DNA from: Acidimicrobiales bacterium
GTDB taxonomy: Bacteria > Actinomycetota > Acidimicrobiia > Acidimicrobiales > Aldehydirespiratoraceae
NCBI GenBank assembly: GCA_029246685.1
Contig: JAQWMR010000005.1
Span: forward strand, 37,328-101,327
Direction of reading: 5' to 3'
DNA: 64,000 nt
This document shows positions 41,126 to 53,193 of this stretch, in pieces. The first letter of the stretch is position 1, and every line of letters begins with the position of its first letter. Both the position numbers and the translations under genes were made by a program. The notes under the pieces were generated by a model that saw only the letters and a list, made by a program, of their open reading frames with translations, was not told the origin of the DNA and did no database searches.

Positions 41126-41179
41126 CGACGTCGCCAGGCTGCACCAGATAAGTTCACCTGCCTAGTCTGGTGGCCGCCC

Positions 41180-41839
41180 ATGCCTGACACCAGCACACTC
41201 CGCGCCACCCTGCTCTTTGCCGAGGTCGGCGAGGAGCATCTCGCCCGGATCGCCGCCACCGCCTCCGACCGGTCGCTGCGGCGTGGCGATGTCCTCTTCG
41301 CGGAGGGGCAAGAGCCGGACCAGATCTACATCGTCACCTCCGGACGGATCGCGATCGCCAACAAGTCGATCGACGGCCGCGAGTCCGTCGTCGCCCTGAT
41401 GGAAGCCGGTGACCTGTTCGGCGAGATGCCGCTCTTCGACGGTGGCGGCCGCTCGGCCGAGGCACGGGCGCTCGAGCCGTCGGGCGTCATCGCCATCCCC
41501 TACGGGCCGGTGCGCGCCCTCTACGAGGAGGAACCAGCCGAGCTGTGGAGCGTGGTGAAGCTGCTTGCGCAACGGCTCCGCTCAATGGACGAGACACTCG
41601 CCGACTCCGTTTTCCTCGATGTCACGGGCCGCACGGCGAAGCGGCTGCTCGAACTCGCCGGCGAAGAAGACGAGTTCACGCTGCCGATCACCCAGGAAGA
41701 GCTCGCCGGCATGGTCGGCGCCAGCCGCGAGAGGGTGAACAAGGCGATCGCATCGTTCGTGAAGCTCGGGTGGCTCGAGCAGAGCGACCGCCGCTACGTG
41801 ATCACCAACCGCGAACAGCTCTCGATCCGCTCACGCTGA
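41180..41839 (+). CDS. Crp/Fnr-family transcriptional regulator
   Basis: A 219-residue protein from ATG 41180. N-terminal cyclic-nucleotide-binding barrel: LFAEVGEEHLARIAATASD, GDVLFAEGQEPDQIYIVTSG, MEAGDLFGEMPLFDGGGRSA. Central dimer helix, then winged HTH: ITQEELAGMVGASRERVNKA then IASFVKLGWLEQSDRRYVI. It resembles actinobacterial GlxR/CRP-type regulators, which bind cAMP, but ligand residues were not verified. It is divergent from ispD and convergent with radA. Confidence 0.9.
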   Translation: MPDTSTLRATLLFAEVGEEHLARIAATASDRSLRRGDVLFAEGQEPDQIYIVTSGRIAIANKSIDGRESVVALMEAGDLFGEMPLFDGGGRSAEARALEPSGVIAIPYGPVRALYEEEPAELWSVVKLLAQRLRSMDETLADSVFLDVTGRTAKRLLELAGEEDEFTLPITQEELAGMVGASRERVNKAIASFVKLGWLEQSDRRYVITNREQLSIRSR

Positions 41840-41854
41840 GCGGAGACGAGCGCC

Positions 41855-43210
41855 TCAGCTCGGCCCGACTTCGGCGAGCTGCAGGGCAGCCGCGAGCGTG
41901 GGCGCCCGCAGGAGCGACAGTCCGTCGGGAGCCTCGCCGGTGGCGTGGGGAACGATCGCCCGCCGGAACCCCATCCGCGCAGCCTCGGAGAGGCGACGGT
42001 TGATGTGGCTGACGTGGCGCAGCTCGCCGCCGAGACCCACTTCGCCGACCACGACCAGATCGTCATCCAACGAGTGACCGGTGAGCGACGACGCGACGGC
42101 AAGCGCAACACCCGCGTCGGCTCCGGGATCGAAGACGCGGGCACCACCGACCGCGAGGGCGTAGACCTCGGCGTTCGAGACCGGCAGCCCCACGCGCCGC
42201 TCGAGGACCGCAAGCAGCATGGCGAGTCGACCCTGGTCCAGCCCCTGCGCACTGCGCCGCGGCGTGGCCAACTGCGAAGGGGCGACCAGCGCCTGCACCT
42301 CGACGAGCAGCGGCCGATTGCCGTCGACGGTGGGGACTACGGCCGAGCCGGACACGCCGGTGACCCGATCAGCCAGGAAGAGCCCGCTGGGGTCGTCCAC
42401 CGGGGCGAGACCGAGTTCGTCCATCTGCAGGAGACCGACTTCACTGGTCGGACCGAAGCGGTGCTTCGACGCCCGCAGTCGCCGCAATCCGTGATCGCGA
42501 TCGCCGTCGAACTCGAGCACGGTGTCGACGACATGCTCGAGAACCCGCGGGCCGGCGAGCGTGCCTTCTTTGGTGACGTGGCCGACGAGCAGCATCGCGA
42601 TCCCGCGCCGCTTCGCCTCCTGGGTGAGCACATGGGCGCAGTCGCGTACCTGGGCGACAGAACCTGGCGCCGACGACAACGCCGGGTCGACCAGCGTCTG
42701 CACCGAGTCGATGACGACGAGGTCCGGCTTCACTTCGTCGAGCTGCGCGAGCACGTGTGGGAGCGCCGTCTCCCCCACCAACCAGAGCTCGTCGTGAAGC
42801 GCCCCGAGCCGGTCGGCGCGGCCGCGAACCTGCGAGGCCGACTCCTCGCCGGAGATGTAGAGCGCTCGCTGGCCCGACTCGGCAACCGAGCCGGCGAGCT
42901 GCAGGAGCAGCGTGGACTTGCCGATGCCGGGCTCACCACCGACGAGGGTGACAGAGCCCGGGACGAGCCCGCCCCCGAGCACCCGATCGACCTCGACGAG
43001 CCCCGTGGACCGGATCTGCGACGATTCGTCGGCCACCTCGGCGATGGGGCGAGCAACGGCGGAGGGGCCCGTCATGATCAACGGTTCCTCACGCACGTCG
43101 AGCTCCTCGACCAACGTGTTCCACTCGCCGCAGCCGTCGCAACGACCCGCCCATTTCGGTGCGGATGCGCCACAGCTGGTGCAGCGGTGAATGGTGCGGG
43201 TGCGAGCCAT
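41855..43210 (-). CDS. radA: DNA repair protein RadA
   Basis: A 451-residue branch-migration ATPase. N-terminal zinc finger CTSCGASAPKWAGRCDGCGE. RecA-like ATPase with Walker A GGEPGIGKSTLLLQL, YISGEESASQVRGRADRLG and Walker B DLVVIDSVQTL. The RadA-specific motif reads KHRFG instead of the usual KNRFG. C-terminal Lon-like domain: ALVAPSQLATPRRSAQGLDQ, VSNAEVYALAVGGARVFDPG and VVGEVGLGGELRHVSH. It acts in recombinational repair. Its 3' end is 15 bases from the convergent Crp gene. Confidence 0.95.
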   Translation of the reverse strand: MARTRTIHRCTSCGASAPKWAGRCDGCGEWNTLVEELDVREEPLIMTGPSAVARPIAEVADESSQIRSTGLVEVDRVLGGGLVPGSVTLVGGEPGIGKSTLLLQLAGSVAESGQRALYISGEESASQVRGRADRLGALHDELWLVGETALPHVLAQLDEVKPDLVVIDSVQTLVDPALSSAPGSVAQVRDCAHVLTQEAKRRGIAMLLVGHVTKEGTLAGPRVLEHVVDTVLEFDGDRDHGLRRLRASKHRFGPTSEVGLLQMDELGLAPVDDPSGLFLADRVTGVSGSAVVPTVDGNRPLLVEVQALVAPSQLATPRRSAQGLDQGRLAMLLAVLERRVGLPVSNAEVYALAVGGARVFDPGADAGVALAVASSLTGHSLDDDLVVVGEVGLGGELRHVSHINRRLSEAARMGFRRAIVPHATGEAPDGLSLLRAPTLAAALQLAEVGPS

Positions 43211-43239
43211 GTGAGGACCCTAGATCGCGGGTGTGACAG

Positions 43240-44733
43240 TCAGCCGCCGCGGCTGCGGAGCAGATCCTCGAAGCCCCGGACCAGTGTGTGGTCGGTCTGC
43301 GGCGAGGGTTCATTGCCCGCGACGAAGAGGCCGGTTGCCATGCCGAGCTCCTTGGCTGCGTCGAGGTGCTCCGGCACGTTGCTCAAGTAGAAGCAGTCGA
43401 AGAGATCGACCGACATCGTTCGGCGGGTGGCCTCGAACAACGCCGGCTCCGGCAACAGCGAACCGATCTCGCCGCTGACCATCCACGAGGCGACTGCGTC
43501 GTCCAGCGCCGCCACCCGACGAAGCCGGTCGCCCCAGGCGCGGGGCTGGTTGCCGACGGCAGCGACGGGCAGCCGACTCGCCCGCATCCGATCGAGGAAC
43601 GGGTGCAGGCCCGGCACGAGTCGGAACGACGAGAGGTACTTCGTCTCCAACTCCTCGGCCGCCGGTCCGAGCCCGACGTCGGCCCAGAACTCCTCGACAG
43701 ACATCCGCCCGAGCACCAGCTGACGGTGCAGATCACGCACCTCTTGGGGGTCCACGTCTGGGCGCTCGGCGGTGACGAGGGGCAGCAGCAGCCCTTCGAC
43801 CGGGTCGGTGGGGCGAACGAGAACGCCGTGCACGTCAACGACCAGGAGGCGCAGCATCCGGCGCCGCGGTCGATTGGCCTCCTCTGCTCGGATGGCCGCC
43901 CGATCCTGACGGCGACGGACGTCGCGCCGGCGTCGGCCTTTGGGCATGCGGATCCTCGCGAGTGCGGCAGCGCCGAGGCGGGCCAGGGCAATCCCGATCA
44001 GGAGCAGGAACGCCAGCAGCGCAACCATTGCCCAGACCCGCGGAAGGATGTCCTCGGTGGTCGACGATGCGTCGAGGATGACGCGCTGTTCGACGCCGAA
44101 CTCCGTCTCCCACACGACCGCCTCGCCGTCTTGCTCACCCGTCTCGGTCCGCTCGGAGTCCGGGAGGCGAACCCGCACGATGATCAGATTTCCGTCGAGC
44201 CGCTCCTCGAGGAGCTCGTTACGGGTGTCGAGATTGAGGCCCGTCGGCAGGAACTCGTCGATGAACGACGCCAGATCCGGGTTCGGATTGACGGTGCCCG
44301 TGAGGGAGTAGGACGTCTTCGCGGGTGCAAGCCCGATGCGGTCGAAGGAATGCGACTTCTCGAGCGCGATGTCCGTGAAGACCAGTTCCACGCCGGCAGT
44401 GCCCTCACGGACAGTGTCGCCGTCGACAATCTCGGCGAGCACGCCCGGCAGCGCGTCGGGATGTTCGAACCGCTTCGCCGCGGAGAACTCCATGGCGCCA
44501 TTGGCGTTGATGTCCGGACCCTCGATCGTCCATCCGGCATCGATCAGGTCGTCGAACTGCAGGGAATCCGGGGCGTCCGCCAGCGCTGCGACCGCGTCGG
44601 CATCAGCAACGACGGAGACGGTCACCGTGCCGGAGCCGCCCGGCTCGACATGGATGTCGACGGTCGTGTCGACCCGGCAGGCGCTGGCCAGGAGGACAAG
44701 TACCCCCAGGAGCAGCAAACGGACCCGACGCAT
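43240..44733 (-). CDS. LppM-like lipoprotein domain fused through a membrane helix to a HAD-like domain
   Basis: A 497-residue fusion. Residues 1-20 form a lipoprotein signal (RLLLLGVLVLLASAC). Residues about 20-240 resemble the actinobacterial LppM domain (TTVDIHVEPGGSGTVTVSVV, SYSLTGTVNPNPDLASFIDE). A helix near 250-272 (MVALLAFLLLIGIALARLG) crosses the membrane, followed by a very basic stretch (PKGRRRRDVRRRQDRAAIR). Residues about 290-497 are HAD-like: LLVVDVHGVLV, then VPGLHPFLDRMRASRLPVAA and SVDLFDCFYLSNVPEHLDAA. The HAD motif I normally reads DxDG; here it is DVHG, so the second Asp is lost and phosphatase activity is doubtful. It probably senses or scaffolds across the membrane. Confidence 0.7.
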   Translation of the reverse strand: MRRVRLLLLGVLVLLASACRVDTTVDIHVEPGGSGTVTVSVVADADAVAALADAPDSLQFDDLIDAGWTIEGPDINANGAMEFSAAKRFEHPDALPGVLAEIVDGDTVREGTAGVELVFTDIALEKSHSFDRIGLAPAKTSYSLTGTVNPNPDLASFIDEFLPTGLNLDTRNELLEERLDGNLIIVRVRLPDSERTETGEQDGEAVVWETEFGVEQRVILDASSTTEDILPRVWAMVALLAFLLLIGIALARLGAAALARIRMPKGRRRRDVRRRQDRAAIRAEEANRPRRRMLRLLVVDVHGVLVRPTDPVEGLLLPLVTAERPDVDPQEVRDLHRQLVLGRMSVEEFWADVGLGPAAEELETKYLSSFRLVPGLHPFLDRMRASRLPVAAVGNQPRAWGDRLRRVAALDDAVASWMVSGEIGSLLPEPALFEATRRTMSVDLFDCFYLSNVPEHLDAAKELGMATGLFVAGNEPSPQTDHTLVRGFEDLLRSRGG

Positions 44734-44788
44734 CAGTCCGACGCTAGACGCCAGAACACCAACGCGGACACCACTGCCAAAACGCGAA

Positions 44789-44817
44789 GGAGGACCGACC
44801 CCGCCAGTCGGCCCTCC
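44789..44817 (-). terminator. Terminator-like hairpin
   Basis: GGAGG-A-CCGAC, loop CCCGCCA, GTCGG-C-CCTCC. Read leftward it is followed by TTCGCGTTTTGG. It lies upstream of the lipoprotein-HAD gene, so any transcript it ends must arise in 44818-45064. Confidence 0.5.
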
Positions 44818-44992
44818 TCACTGTTGCCACAGGCGAAGCCTGCGGTTTGTTCTCACCGCCGGGTCTCCCCGGTGGATCACCCGCCGTGCCAGTCCTATCG
44901 AATGACCCCACCCGGCTCTTGACACAACGAGGACGGGTAGAAGCACATGGACAACGAATCGAGTGACGATGCTCCCGAAACGAGTAGGGCGC

Positions 44993-45021
44993 TTGACTCG
45001 GGCGAGCATGGTCTCTATTTT
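44993..45021 (+). promoter_or_regulatory. Predicted housekeeping promoter of the arsR-SRPBCC unit
   Basis: TTGACT (44993-44998), 17-base spacer, TATTTT (45016-45021), about 45 bases before the arsR start. The AT-rich TACTAGAACGTTAATTAA (45021-45038), with a central AACGTT, lies just after it and could be the autoregulatory ArsR operator; its symmetry is weak. Confidence 0.5.
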
Positions 45022-45064
45022 ACTAGAACGTTAATTAAGGACTTGCTCAAATAAGGAGGACGAC

Positions 45065-45442
45065 ATGACTGCGGCAACGCTGGACGAGCAGCTGAACGAC
45101 ACGTTCGCCGCCATCGCCCACCCGACTCGGCGCGCCATTCTCTCTCGTCTCGCCCGCGGCGAAGCGAGCGTCAGTGAGCTCGCCGAACCGTTCGAGATGA
45201 CGCTTCCCGCTGTCTCGCGCCACATCCGCGTGCTGGAGAATGCCGGCCTCATCAAACAGGGCCGTCGCGCCCAGTACCGGCCCTGCACGCTCGACCCGCG
45301 TCCGTTGGAAGCGGTCGCCGGCTGGACGGAGCAGTATCGCCACGTCTGGGAAGCCCGCTTCGACCGGTCGGACGACTACGTCCACGAACTCACGACAGAC
45401 CCGGATCCTCAAGACCAACCCGACCAAGAAGAAGGAACCTGA
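45065..45442 (+). CDS. ArsR/SmtB-family transcriptional regulator
   Basis: A 125-residue winged-HTH protein: LNDTFAAIAHPTRRAILSRL, ASVSELAEPFEMTLPAVSRH, IRVLENAGLIKQGRRAQYRP, with an acidic C-terminal tail (DPDPQDQPDQEEGT). No metal-binding cysteines are visible; this subtype regulates SRPBCC (AHSA1) partners, whose gene follows directly. RBS GGAGG precedes ATG 45065. It is probably autoregulated through the AT-rich element upstream. Confidence 0.9.
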   Translation: MTAATLDEQLNDTFAAIAHPTRRAILSRLARGEASVSELAEPFEMTLPAVSRHIRVLENAGLIKQGRRAQYRPCTLDPRPLEAVAGWTEQYRHVWEARFDRSDDYVHELTTDPDPQDQPDQEEGT

Positions 45443-45443
45443 C

Positions 45444-45929
45444 ATGACCGACAACGCCGTGGAGCTCGAACGCACCATCGACGCACCGATCTCGCTCGCA
45501 CGGGAGCTGTGGACCAAGGCCGAGCACTTCGCGGCCTGGTACGGCCCTGAAGGCGCGGCCATTCCCGTCGCCGAGATGGACGTCTAGTCCGGCGGCCGGC
45601 GCCACATCTGCATGGAGATGGAAACGCCCAATGGCACGATGCAGATGTGGTTCGTGGGCGAGTACCGCGAGGTCGACCCCACGTCCCGGCTCGTCTACAC
45701 GGAATCGATGCCCAACGAGGCCGGCGACGTCCTCTCCCCGGCGGACATGGGCATGCCCGGCGATCATCCTGTGGTCACCGAGATCACCGTCGAGCTTGAG
45801 GACCTCGGGGCACAGACGCGGTTCGTGATGACCCACGCCGGCATTCCCGCCGACTCTCCGGGCGCAATGGGTTGGAACATGGCCCTCGACAAGCTCGTGG
45901 CTCGCGTCGCCGACCTCGCCGGAGGCTGA
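45444..45929 (+). pseudogene. SRPBCC/AHSA1-family protein gene with in-frame TAG
   Basis: One frame of 162 codons from ATG 45444, one base after the arsR stop, interrupted by TAG at 45585-45587. Before it: VELERTIDAPISLARELWTK and EHFAAWYGPEG. After it: SGGRRHICMEMETPNG, WFVGEYREVDPTSRLVYTES, VEDLGAQ-type strands and MGWNMALDKLVARVADLAGG. These are the start and end of one AHSA1-type START-fold protein. ATG 45612 could express a truncated C-terminal piece. ArsR-SRPBCC pairs usually act together, so loss of the effector would leave the regulator orphaned. Confidence 0.7.
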
Positions 45930-45950
45930 GCGACCTCTACGATCGGCGAC

Positions 45951-46432
45951 GTGAACGAACGCCACCTGGATCTGCCATCAGTGGCCACGGCCGTCGCGTT
46001 GGGCGCGGCGGCCGCTGTCCACTTCGCTTGGGCCCGCGGGTCCACGTGGCCCCGTGAGAGCGAGGACGAACTCGCCGACCTCGTCGTGGGCAAGCGCCCG
46101 ATGCCCCCGCCGGCCGCGTCAGCAGCCGTGGCCGCGGCGCTCACAGGAGCAGCGGCAGCCGTCCTCGTCGGTGTGCACACGAAGGCGGACAGCACGATCG
46201 GCAACGCCGCCCGCCTGGCCACCAAGATCGCCTCGAGGACGCTCCGAACGCGAGGCATCGGCGGCTTGGTGATGGCGCGCGCCGGAATGGCGACGAGCGG
46301 CGACGCGACGGAAGAGTTCCGGAGACTGGACCAGACGTTCTACAGCCCGCTGTGCCTGGCCCTGAGCGTGGGCACCGCTCGGAGCGCTCGGCTCTCAGCC
46401 GAGCGCAGCGAGGCTGCCGAGAAGTCGCTGAG

Positions 46433-46436
<4 letters not shown>
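45951..46436 (+). CDS. DUF3995-like membrane protein
   Basis: A 161-residue protein starting at GTG 45951. Several hydrophobic segments: [40 protein letters not shown], and [13 protein letters not shown] near the end. The pattern of HFxWAxGxxWP near the N-terminus and FYSPLCLxL at the C-terminus matches DUF3995. Function unknown. It overlaps the convergent clpC stop by 4 bases. Confidence 0.7.
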
Positions 46437-48988
<2,552 letters not shown>

Positions 48989-49157
48989 CGGGTTATCCCT
49001 CCCAGGTCTGGGTCGTTGCGGAGAGTGTACCGGTGTGGATCGGCCTGAAACGGTCGAAACCGGTGAACTCCTGTAGTGCCCATCGGCACATGTGGTGTCG
49101 GTGTGAATTCCGACCGTCAATCTCGTATGGGCTGAGCAGGGGGATTTCACATAGCGT

Positions 49158-50183
49158 GTGCCTGTGGCGACGTCCCCACTGTCCATTCTCCCGAGCATGG
49201 AAGATGACCTGAAGCGCGTCGAAGACGAGCTTCTCCGCACCGTCGCGGCAGAAGGCGACTTCCTCACTGAGGTCGCCTCGCACCTAATCCTCGCCGGCGG
49301 GAAGCGCGTGCGGCCGGGCTTCTCCATCGCTGCATCGTCCGTTCTCGACCCCGAAGGCCACCCCGCGTCACTCTCGGTGATCCGCGGCGGTTGTGCCGTC
49401 GAGCTCGTTCACATCGGGTCGCTCTACCACGACGACGTGATGGACGACGCCACAACACGGCGCAGCGTGAAGAGCGTCAATGCCCAATGGGGCAACCTGC
49501 GGGCCATTCTCGCCGGTGACTATCTGCTCGGCCGATCGTCGGAGATCGCCGCGGATCTGGGCACCGAAGTGGCCGGCATCCTCGCCACGACCATCACGGA
49601 ACTCTGTGAGGGCCAGATCCTCGAGCTCGAGTCGGCCTACTCCACCGACCGCTCGATCGATGCCTACGAACGGTCCATTTCCGGCAAGACCGCCTCCTTG
49701 CTCGCGACCGCCTGTCGCATCGGCGCCATCGTCGGCGACCTGCCCCGGCCCGCGGTCGAGGCGATGACCGAGTTCGGCAAGGCCTACGGCATGGCCTTTC
49801 AGGTGGTGGACGACATCCTCGACATCATCGCCACCGACGAACAGCTCGGGAAGCCGGCCGGCAACGACCTCGTCGAAGGCATCTACACGATGCCGGTGAT
49901 CCACACGCTGGCTGATCCGAACCTCGGCCCGCAGCTGCGCCCGCTGCTGACCGCCGATATCACGCCCGCCGACCGCGACCGGGCCCGCGAGCTCGTCCGT
50001 GAAAGTGATGGTGTCACTGTCGCCCTCGATGTCGCCCAGAGCTGGGCGGACAAGGCCGCCGCGACACTCACCGATCTGCCCGATACCCCTGGGGCCCGGG
50101 CCCTGCGGGCGGCGGCCGATCACCTGATCGAGCGAGCCGCTGCGCCGCTCGGACGCAAACGGTTCAGCCGCAAGGCCCGCTAG
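49158..50183 (+). CDS. Polyprenyl diphosphate synthase
   Basis: A 341-residue trans-prenyltransferase from GTG 49158 (alternative ATG 49197). Substrate motif [20 protein letters not shown]; second Asp-rich motif: [39 protein letters not shown] is the IPP-binding start. It condenses isoprenyl units, most likely for the menaquinone side chain (HepT/GrcC type); chain length is not read with certainty. It is divergent from clpC with a 169-base gap that shows no other gene. Confidence 0.92.
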   Translation: MPVATSPLSILPSMEDDLKRVEDELLRTVAAEGDFLTEVASHLILAGGKRVRPGFSIAASSVLDPEGHPASLSVIRGGCAVELVHIGSLYHDDVMDDATTRRSVKSVNAQWGNLRAILAGDYLLGRSSEIAADLGTEVAGILATTITELCEGQILELESAYSTDRSIDAYERSISGKTASLLATACRIGAIVGDLPRPAVEAMTEFGKAYGMAFQVVDDILDIIATDEQLGKPAGNDLVEGIYTMPVIHTLADPNLGPQLRPLLTADITPADRDRARELVRESDGVTVALDVAQSWADKAAATLTDLPDTPGARALRAAADHLIERAAAPLGRKRFSRKAR

Positions 50184-50221
50184 GCGCCACGCTCGGCGCG
50201 TCGATTCGCCCTCGCTCGCCG

Positions 50222-50911
50222 ATGACCGCTCCCACCTACCTGTTCATCCTGTGCCCGCCCTACTCGGGGTCGACGCTGCTGTGGCGTCTCGTCGCGACGT
50301 CTTCCAACGTTTCGGTACTGCCCGCGGAGGGTCAGTTTCTCCCAGAGGTCAAGGACGAGATGCGCGCGGCCGCATGGGAACCGGACGTCGATGTGTCCTG
50401 GCCCAGAATCAAGGAGGTCTAGGACAGCTACTGGGACCTCAAGATGCCGGTCCTGGTGGAGAAGAGCCCGCCCAACGCGGCCCGAACCGACGCAATCGTC
50501 GGGCACTTCTCCCCCGCCGCGTTCCTCGTCATGGCGCGTGAGTCCAACGCACTCGTGGACGCGGTAGTCGAGGCGAACGGCGGTCCGCTCGATGTCGTCG
50601 CCGACGTTGTCGGTGGCGCCGACTTCCTGCCGTGGCTCGACGCCCTCAGCCGAGACGGCCGCTACGTCACCTCGGGCGCCATAGCCGGACCGATGGTCGA
50701 ACTCGACCTCCGCACCCTCTACCTCAACGACCTCGAGCTGTACGGCGCCACGATTTTCGAACCACAGATCTTCGCCGACCTCGTCGGCTACATCGAACGC
50801 GGCGAGGTGCGCCCGGTCCTCGGCGGCACGTATCCGCTCGAACAGATCCACGAAGCGCAGGAAGCCTTCGGCAGAAAGGCCCACATCGGCAACCTCGTCA
50901 TCACGATGTGA
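50222..50911 (+). pseudogene. Chimeric remnant: sulfotransferase 5' part joined to a zinc-type alcohol dehydrogenase 3' part
   Basis: One frame of 230 codons from ATG 50222, broken by TAG at 50420-50422. The first 105 codons are the start of a sulfotransferase (LFILCPPYSGSTLLWRLVAT with the PAPS loop, then PVLVEKSPPNAARTDAIVGH). From about 50540 the sequence switches to the last 125 residues of a medium-chain dehydrogenase (LDVVADVVGGADFLPWLDAL, GRYVTSGAIAGPMVELDLRT, LGGTYPLEQIHEAQEAFGRK). Neither domain is complete, and the TAG probably replaced a Trp codon (TGG) before DSYWDLKM. A deletion fused two genes in frame and the product decays. Confidence 0.75.
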
Positions 50912-52349
50912 CGTCGGGTTCCGGTGCTGGCTCGTCGGCGCTGCCCTGTTCGGGGCGTAGTGTCGGGAACAGGACGACGTCGCGGATCGTCGTGGTGCCG
51001 GTGAGCAGCATCACCAGTCGGTCGATGCCGATACCGAGGCCGGCGGTGCCGGGCAGGCCGTACTCCAACGCTCGGATGTAGTCCTCGTCGACAACCATTG
51101 CCTCGTCGTCACCCGCGTCGCGGTCTGCTTCCTGCGACTCGAAACGCTCCCGCTGGACGGCCGGATCCTGCAGCTCCGAGAAACCGTTGCCGAGTTCACG
51201 TCCGGCCACGATCGGCTCGAAACGCTCGGTGTAGCCGGGCCGTTCGCGATGCTCGCGCGACAGCGGCGACACTTCCGCCGGGTAGTCCGTGACGAACACC
51301 GGACCCCAGAGTTCGGACTCGGTCGTCTTCTCGTAGATCTCGAGGATGAGTTTGCCCGGTCCGTAGTGGGCCTCGTGTTCGACGCCGAACTTCTCACACA
51401 GCGCTCGGAGCTCGTCGAGCGGTGTGTCGAGGCTCACCTCGACGCCCGCGTGCTCGAGAATCAGATCCTCCATCGTCGCCCGCCGCCACGGAGCCGACAC
51501 GTCGAGTTCTCGTCCGTCGTAGTCGATCGTCGTGGTGCCGAGAACATCGATCGCCACCGCGGCGACCATCTCTTCGGTGAGCGTCATCATGTCGTTGTGG
51601 TCCGCGTAGGCCCAATAGAGCTCGAGCATTGTGAACTCGGGGTTGTGCCGAGTGGACATCCCCTCGTTGCGGAACACTCGACCGATCTCGAAGACGCGTT
51701 CCATGCCGCCGACCACGAGGCGCTTCAGGTAGAGCTCGGGGGCGATGCGCAGGTAGAGCTCGCGATCAAGCGCATTGTGATGAGTCGTGAAGGGCTTCGC
51801 GTGCGCACCGCCGGGGATGGGGTGCAGGATCGGCGTCTCGACCTCGATGAAGTCGCGCTCGGCCAACCAGTTGCGCATCGAGGCGATGATCTGAGACCGC
51901 TGACGGAAGGAAGTACGAGCTTCCTCGGTGACCCAGAGGTCTACGTAGCGCTGCCGGTAGCGGAGGTCCTGATCGCTGATGCCGTGCCACTTGTCGGGGA
52001 ACGATCGCTGAGCGTGCGCGAGCACGGTCCACTCATCGACACGGACCGAGAGCTCGCCCCGCTTGGTGTTCATCACGATGCCGGTAACAAGAACCCAATC
52101 GCCGATGTTCAACCCGGTGAAGCCATCGAAGTCGGGTGTGGACTTCGCCATCGCGAAGAGCTGGATGCGACCGGTCGAGTCCTGGAGCACGCCGAAGGCG
52201 AGCCTGCCCTGGTCGCGGCGCAGCATGAGCCGACCGGCGATGGAGACGACGACGGCGGTCTCTTCGCCCACTTCGAGACTGTCGTGGTCCTCGAGGATCT
52301 GGGCCGTCGTCGCGGTGACGTCGGCTCGATACGGGACGTCGCTGCTCAT
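50901..52349 (-). CDS. lysS: Lysyl-tRNA synthetase (class II)
   Basis: A 482-residue synthetase. N-terminal OB-fold anticodon domain ([40 protein letters not shown]). Class II motif 1 near [20 protein letters not shown], motif 2 [20 protein letters not shown] then [12 protein letters not shown], motif 3 [20 protein letters not shown]. Length and motifs are complete. Its 3' end overlaps the chimeric pseudogene by 11 bases. It lies downstream of coaX in the panC-coaX-lysS order usual for Actinobacteria. Confidence 0.97.
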   Translation of the reverse strand: MSSDVPYRADVTATTAQILEDHDSLEVGEETAVVVSIAGRLMLRRDQGRLAFGVLQDSTGRIQLFAMAKSTPDFDGFTGLNIGDWVLVTGIVMNTKRGELSVRVDEWTVLAHAQRSFPDKWHGISDQDLRYRQRYVDLWVTEEARTSFRQRSQIIASMRNWLAERDFIEVETPILHPIPGGAHAKPFTTHHNALDRELYLRIAPELYLKRLVVGGMERVFEIGRVFRNEGMSTRHNPEFTMLELYWAYADHNDMMTLTEEMVAAVAIDVLGTTTIDYDGRELDVSAPWRRATMEDLILEHAGVEVSLDTPLDELRALCEKFGVEHEAHYGPGKLILEIYEKTTESELWGPVFVTDYPAEVSPLSREHRERPGYTERFEPIVAGRELGNGFSELQDPAVQRERFESQEADRDAGDDEAMVVDEDYIRALEYGLPGTAGLGIGIDRLVMLLTGTTTIRDVVLFPTLRPEQGSADEPAPEPDVTS

Positions 52350-52381
52350 CGTCGAATCACCTTTGGTTCCTCATCATCGGG

Positions 52382-53176
52382 TCACCGCTGGTTCCGCTGG
52401 TGGACGATTCGCAGACCGTGAAGTGTCAGGAACGGCTCGACGTGTTCGATCGATTCCGCAACCGGGGAGATCAGGTGGGCGAGGCCGCCGGTCGCGACCA
52501 CGTTGATGTCGCCGAGCTCGGCAGCGAAGCGCTCGACCATCCCGTCGATCATCGCGGCGAATCCGTACACGGCGCCGGACTGGATCGACTCGACCGTGGA
52601 CTTGCCGATGACGCTGCGCGGCTCCACGAGCTCGATCGCCCGCAGCTGGGCGGCGCGGCCGAAGAGCGCGTCGAGACTGATCTCGACGCCGGGAGCGATG
52701 GCGCCGCCGAGGAACTCGCCCTCGGCGGAGATGACATCGAAGTTGTTGCCCGTTCCGAAGTCCACGACCACGGTCGGTCCGCCGTAGAGGTCATGGGCGG
52801 CGATCGCGTTGGCGATGCGGTCCGCGCCGACCTCCTTCGGGTTGTCGTAGAGGATCGGCATGCCGGTCTTCACACCGGGCTCGATGATGATCGGCTCGAA
52901 GGACAGGTAGCGATCGACCATGTCTCGGAGGTTGGCGAGTATGCGAGGGACACCGGAACAGATCGCCACGCCGTCGAGGTCCGTCTCGAGATCCACGTCG
53001 GTGGTGTCGAGCAGCGACCGGATCGCGATCGCGTACTCATCCGACGTGCGCTCCTGGTCGGTCGAGAGACGCCAATGGTCGACCAAACCGACGGCAGCGC
53101 CGTCGCCTGCCTCGCTGTCGAGGTCGTAGAGCCCGAGGACGTTCTGGGTGTTGCCGACGTCGATCGTAAGAAGCAC
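52382..53176 (-). CDS. coaX: Type III pantothenate kinase
   Basis: A 264-residue kinase of the ASKHA fold. Phosphate loop DVGNTQNVLGLYD; NPKEVGADRIANAIAAHDLY; VVVDFGTGNNFDVISAEGEF then LGGAIAPGVEISLDAL; and STVESIQSGAVYGFAAMIDG. It phosphorylates pantothenate in CoA synthesis and needs no inhibition control by CoA. Immediately upstream of lysS in the same direction. Confidence 0.95.
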   Translation of the reverse strand: MLLTIDVGNTQNVLGLYDLDSEAGDGAAVGLVDHWRLSTDQERTSDEYAIAIRSLLDTTDVDLETDLDGVAICSGVPRILANLRDMVDRYLSFEPIIIEPGVKTGMPILYDNPKEVGADRIANAIAAHDLYGGPTVVVDFGTGNNFDVISAEGEFLGGAIAPGVEISLDALFGRAAQLRAIELVEPRSVIGKSTVESIQSGAVYGFAAMIDGMVERFAAELGDINVVATGGLAHLISPVAESIEHVEPFLTLHGLRIVHQRNQR

Positions 53177-53193
53177 TCCGAAACGCTATCGGT

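Larger units (their letters stand above)
44734..45064. other. Intergenic region with hairpins and the arsR promoter
   Basis: 331 bases between two divergently oriented genes with no convincing coding frame. It holds the hairpin at 44789-44817, a small CAGGC-GAA-GCCTG hairpin near 44828, a GC-rich hairpin near 44855-44877, and a promoter/operator region at 44993-45038 before arsR. The hairpin series could belong to a small untranslated RNA read leftward, but there is no match I can name. Confidence 0.5.

Noticed and set aside
44818..45009. Short leftward ORF before arsR
   Set aside because: 63 residues with no RBS and no motif, covering a promoter and several hairpins. Better explained as non-coding.
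48989..49157. Additional gene or RNA between clpC and the polyprenyl synthase
   Set aside because: 169 bases with no coding-like frame and no strong hairpin; treated as a plain divergent promoter region.
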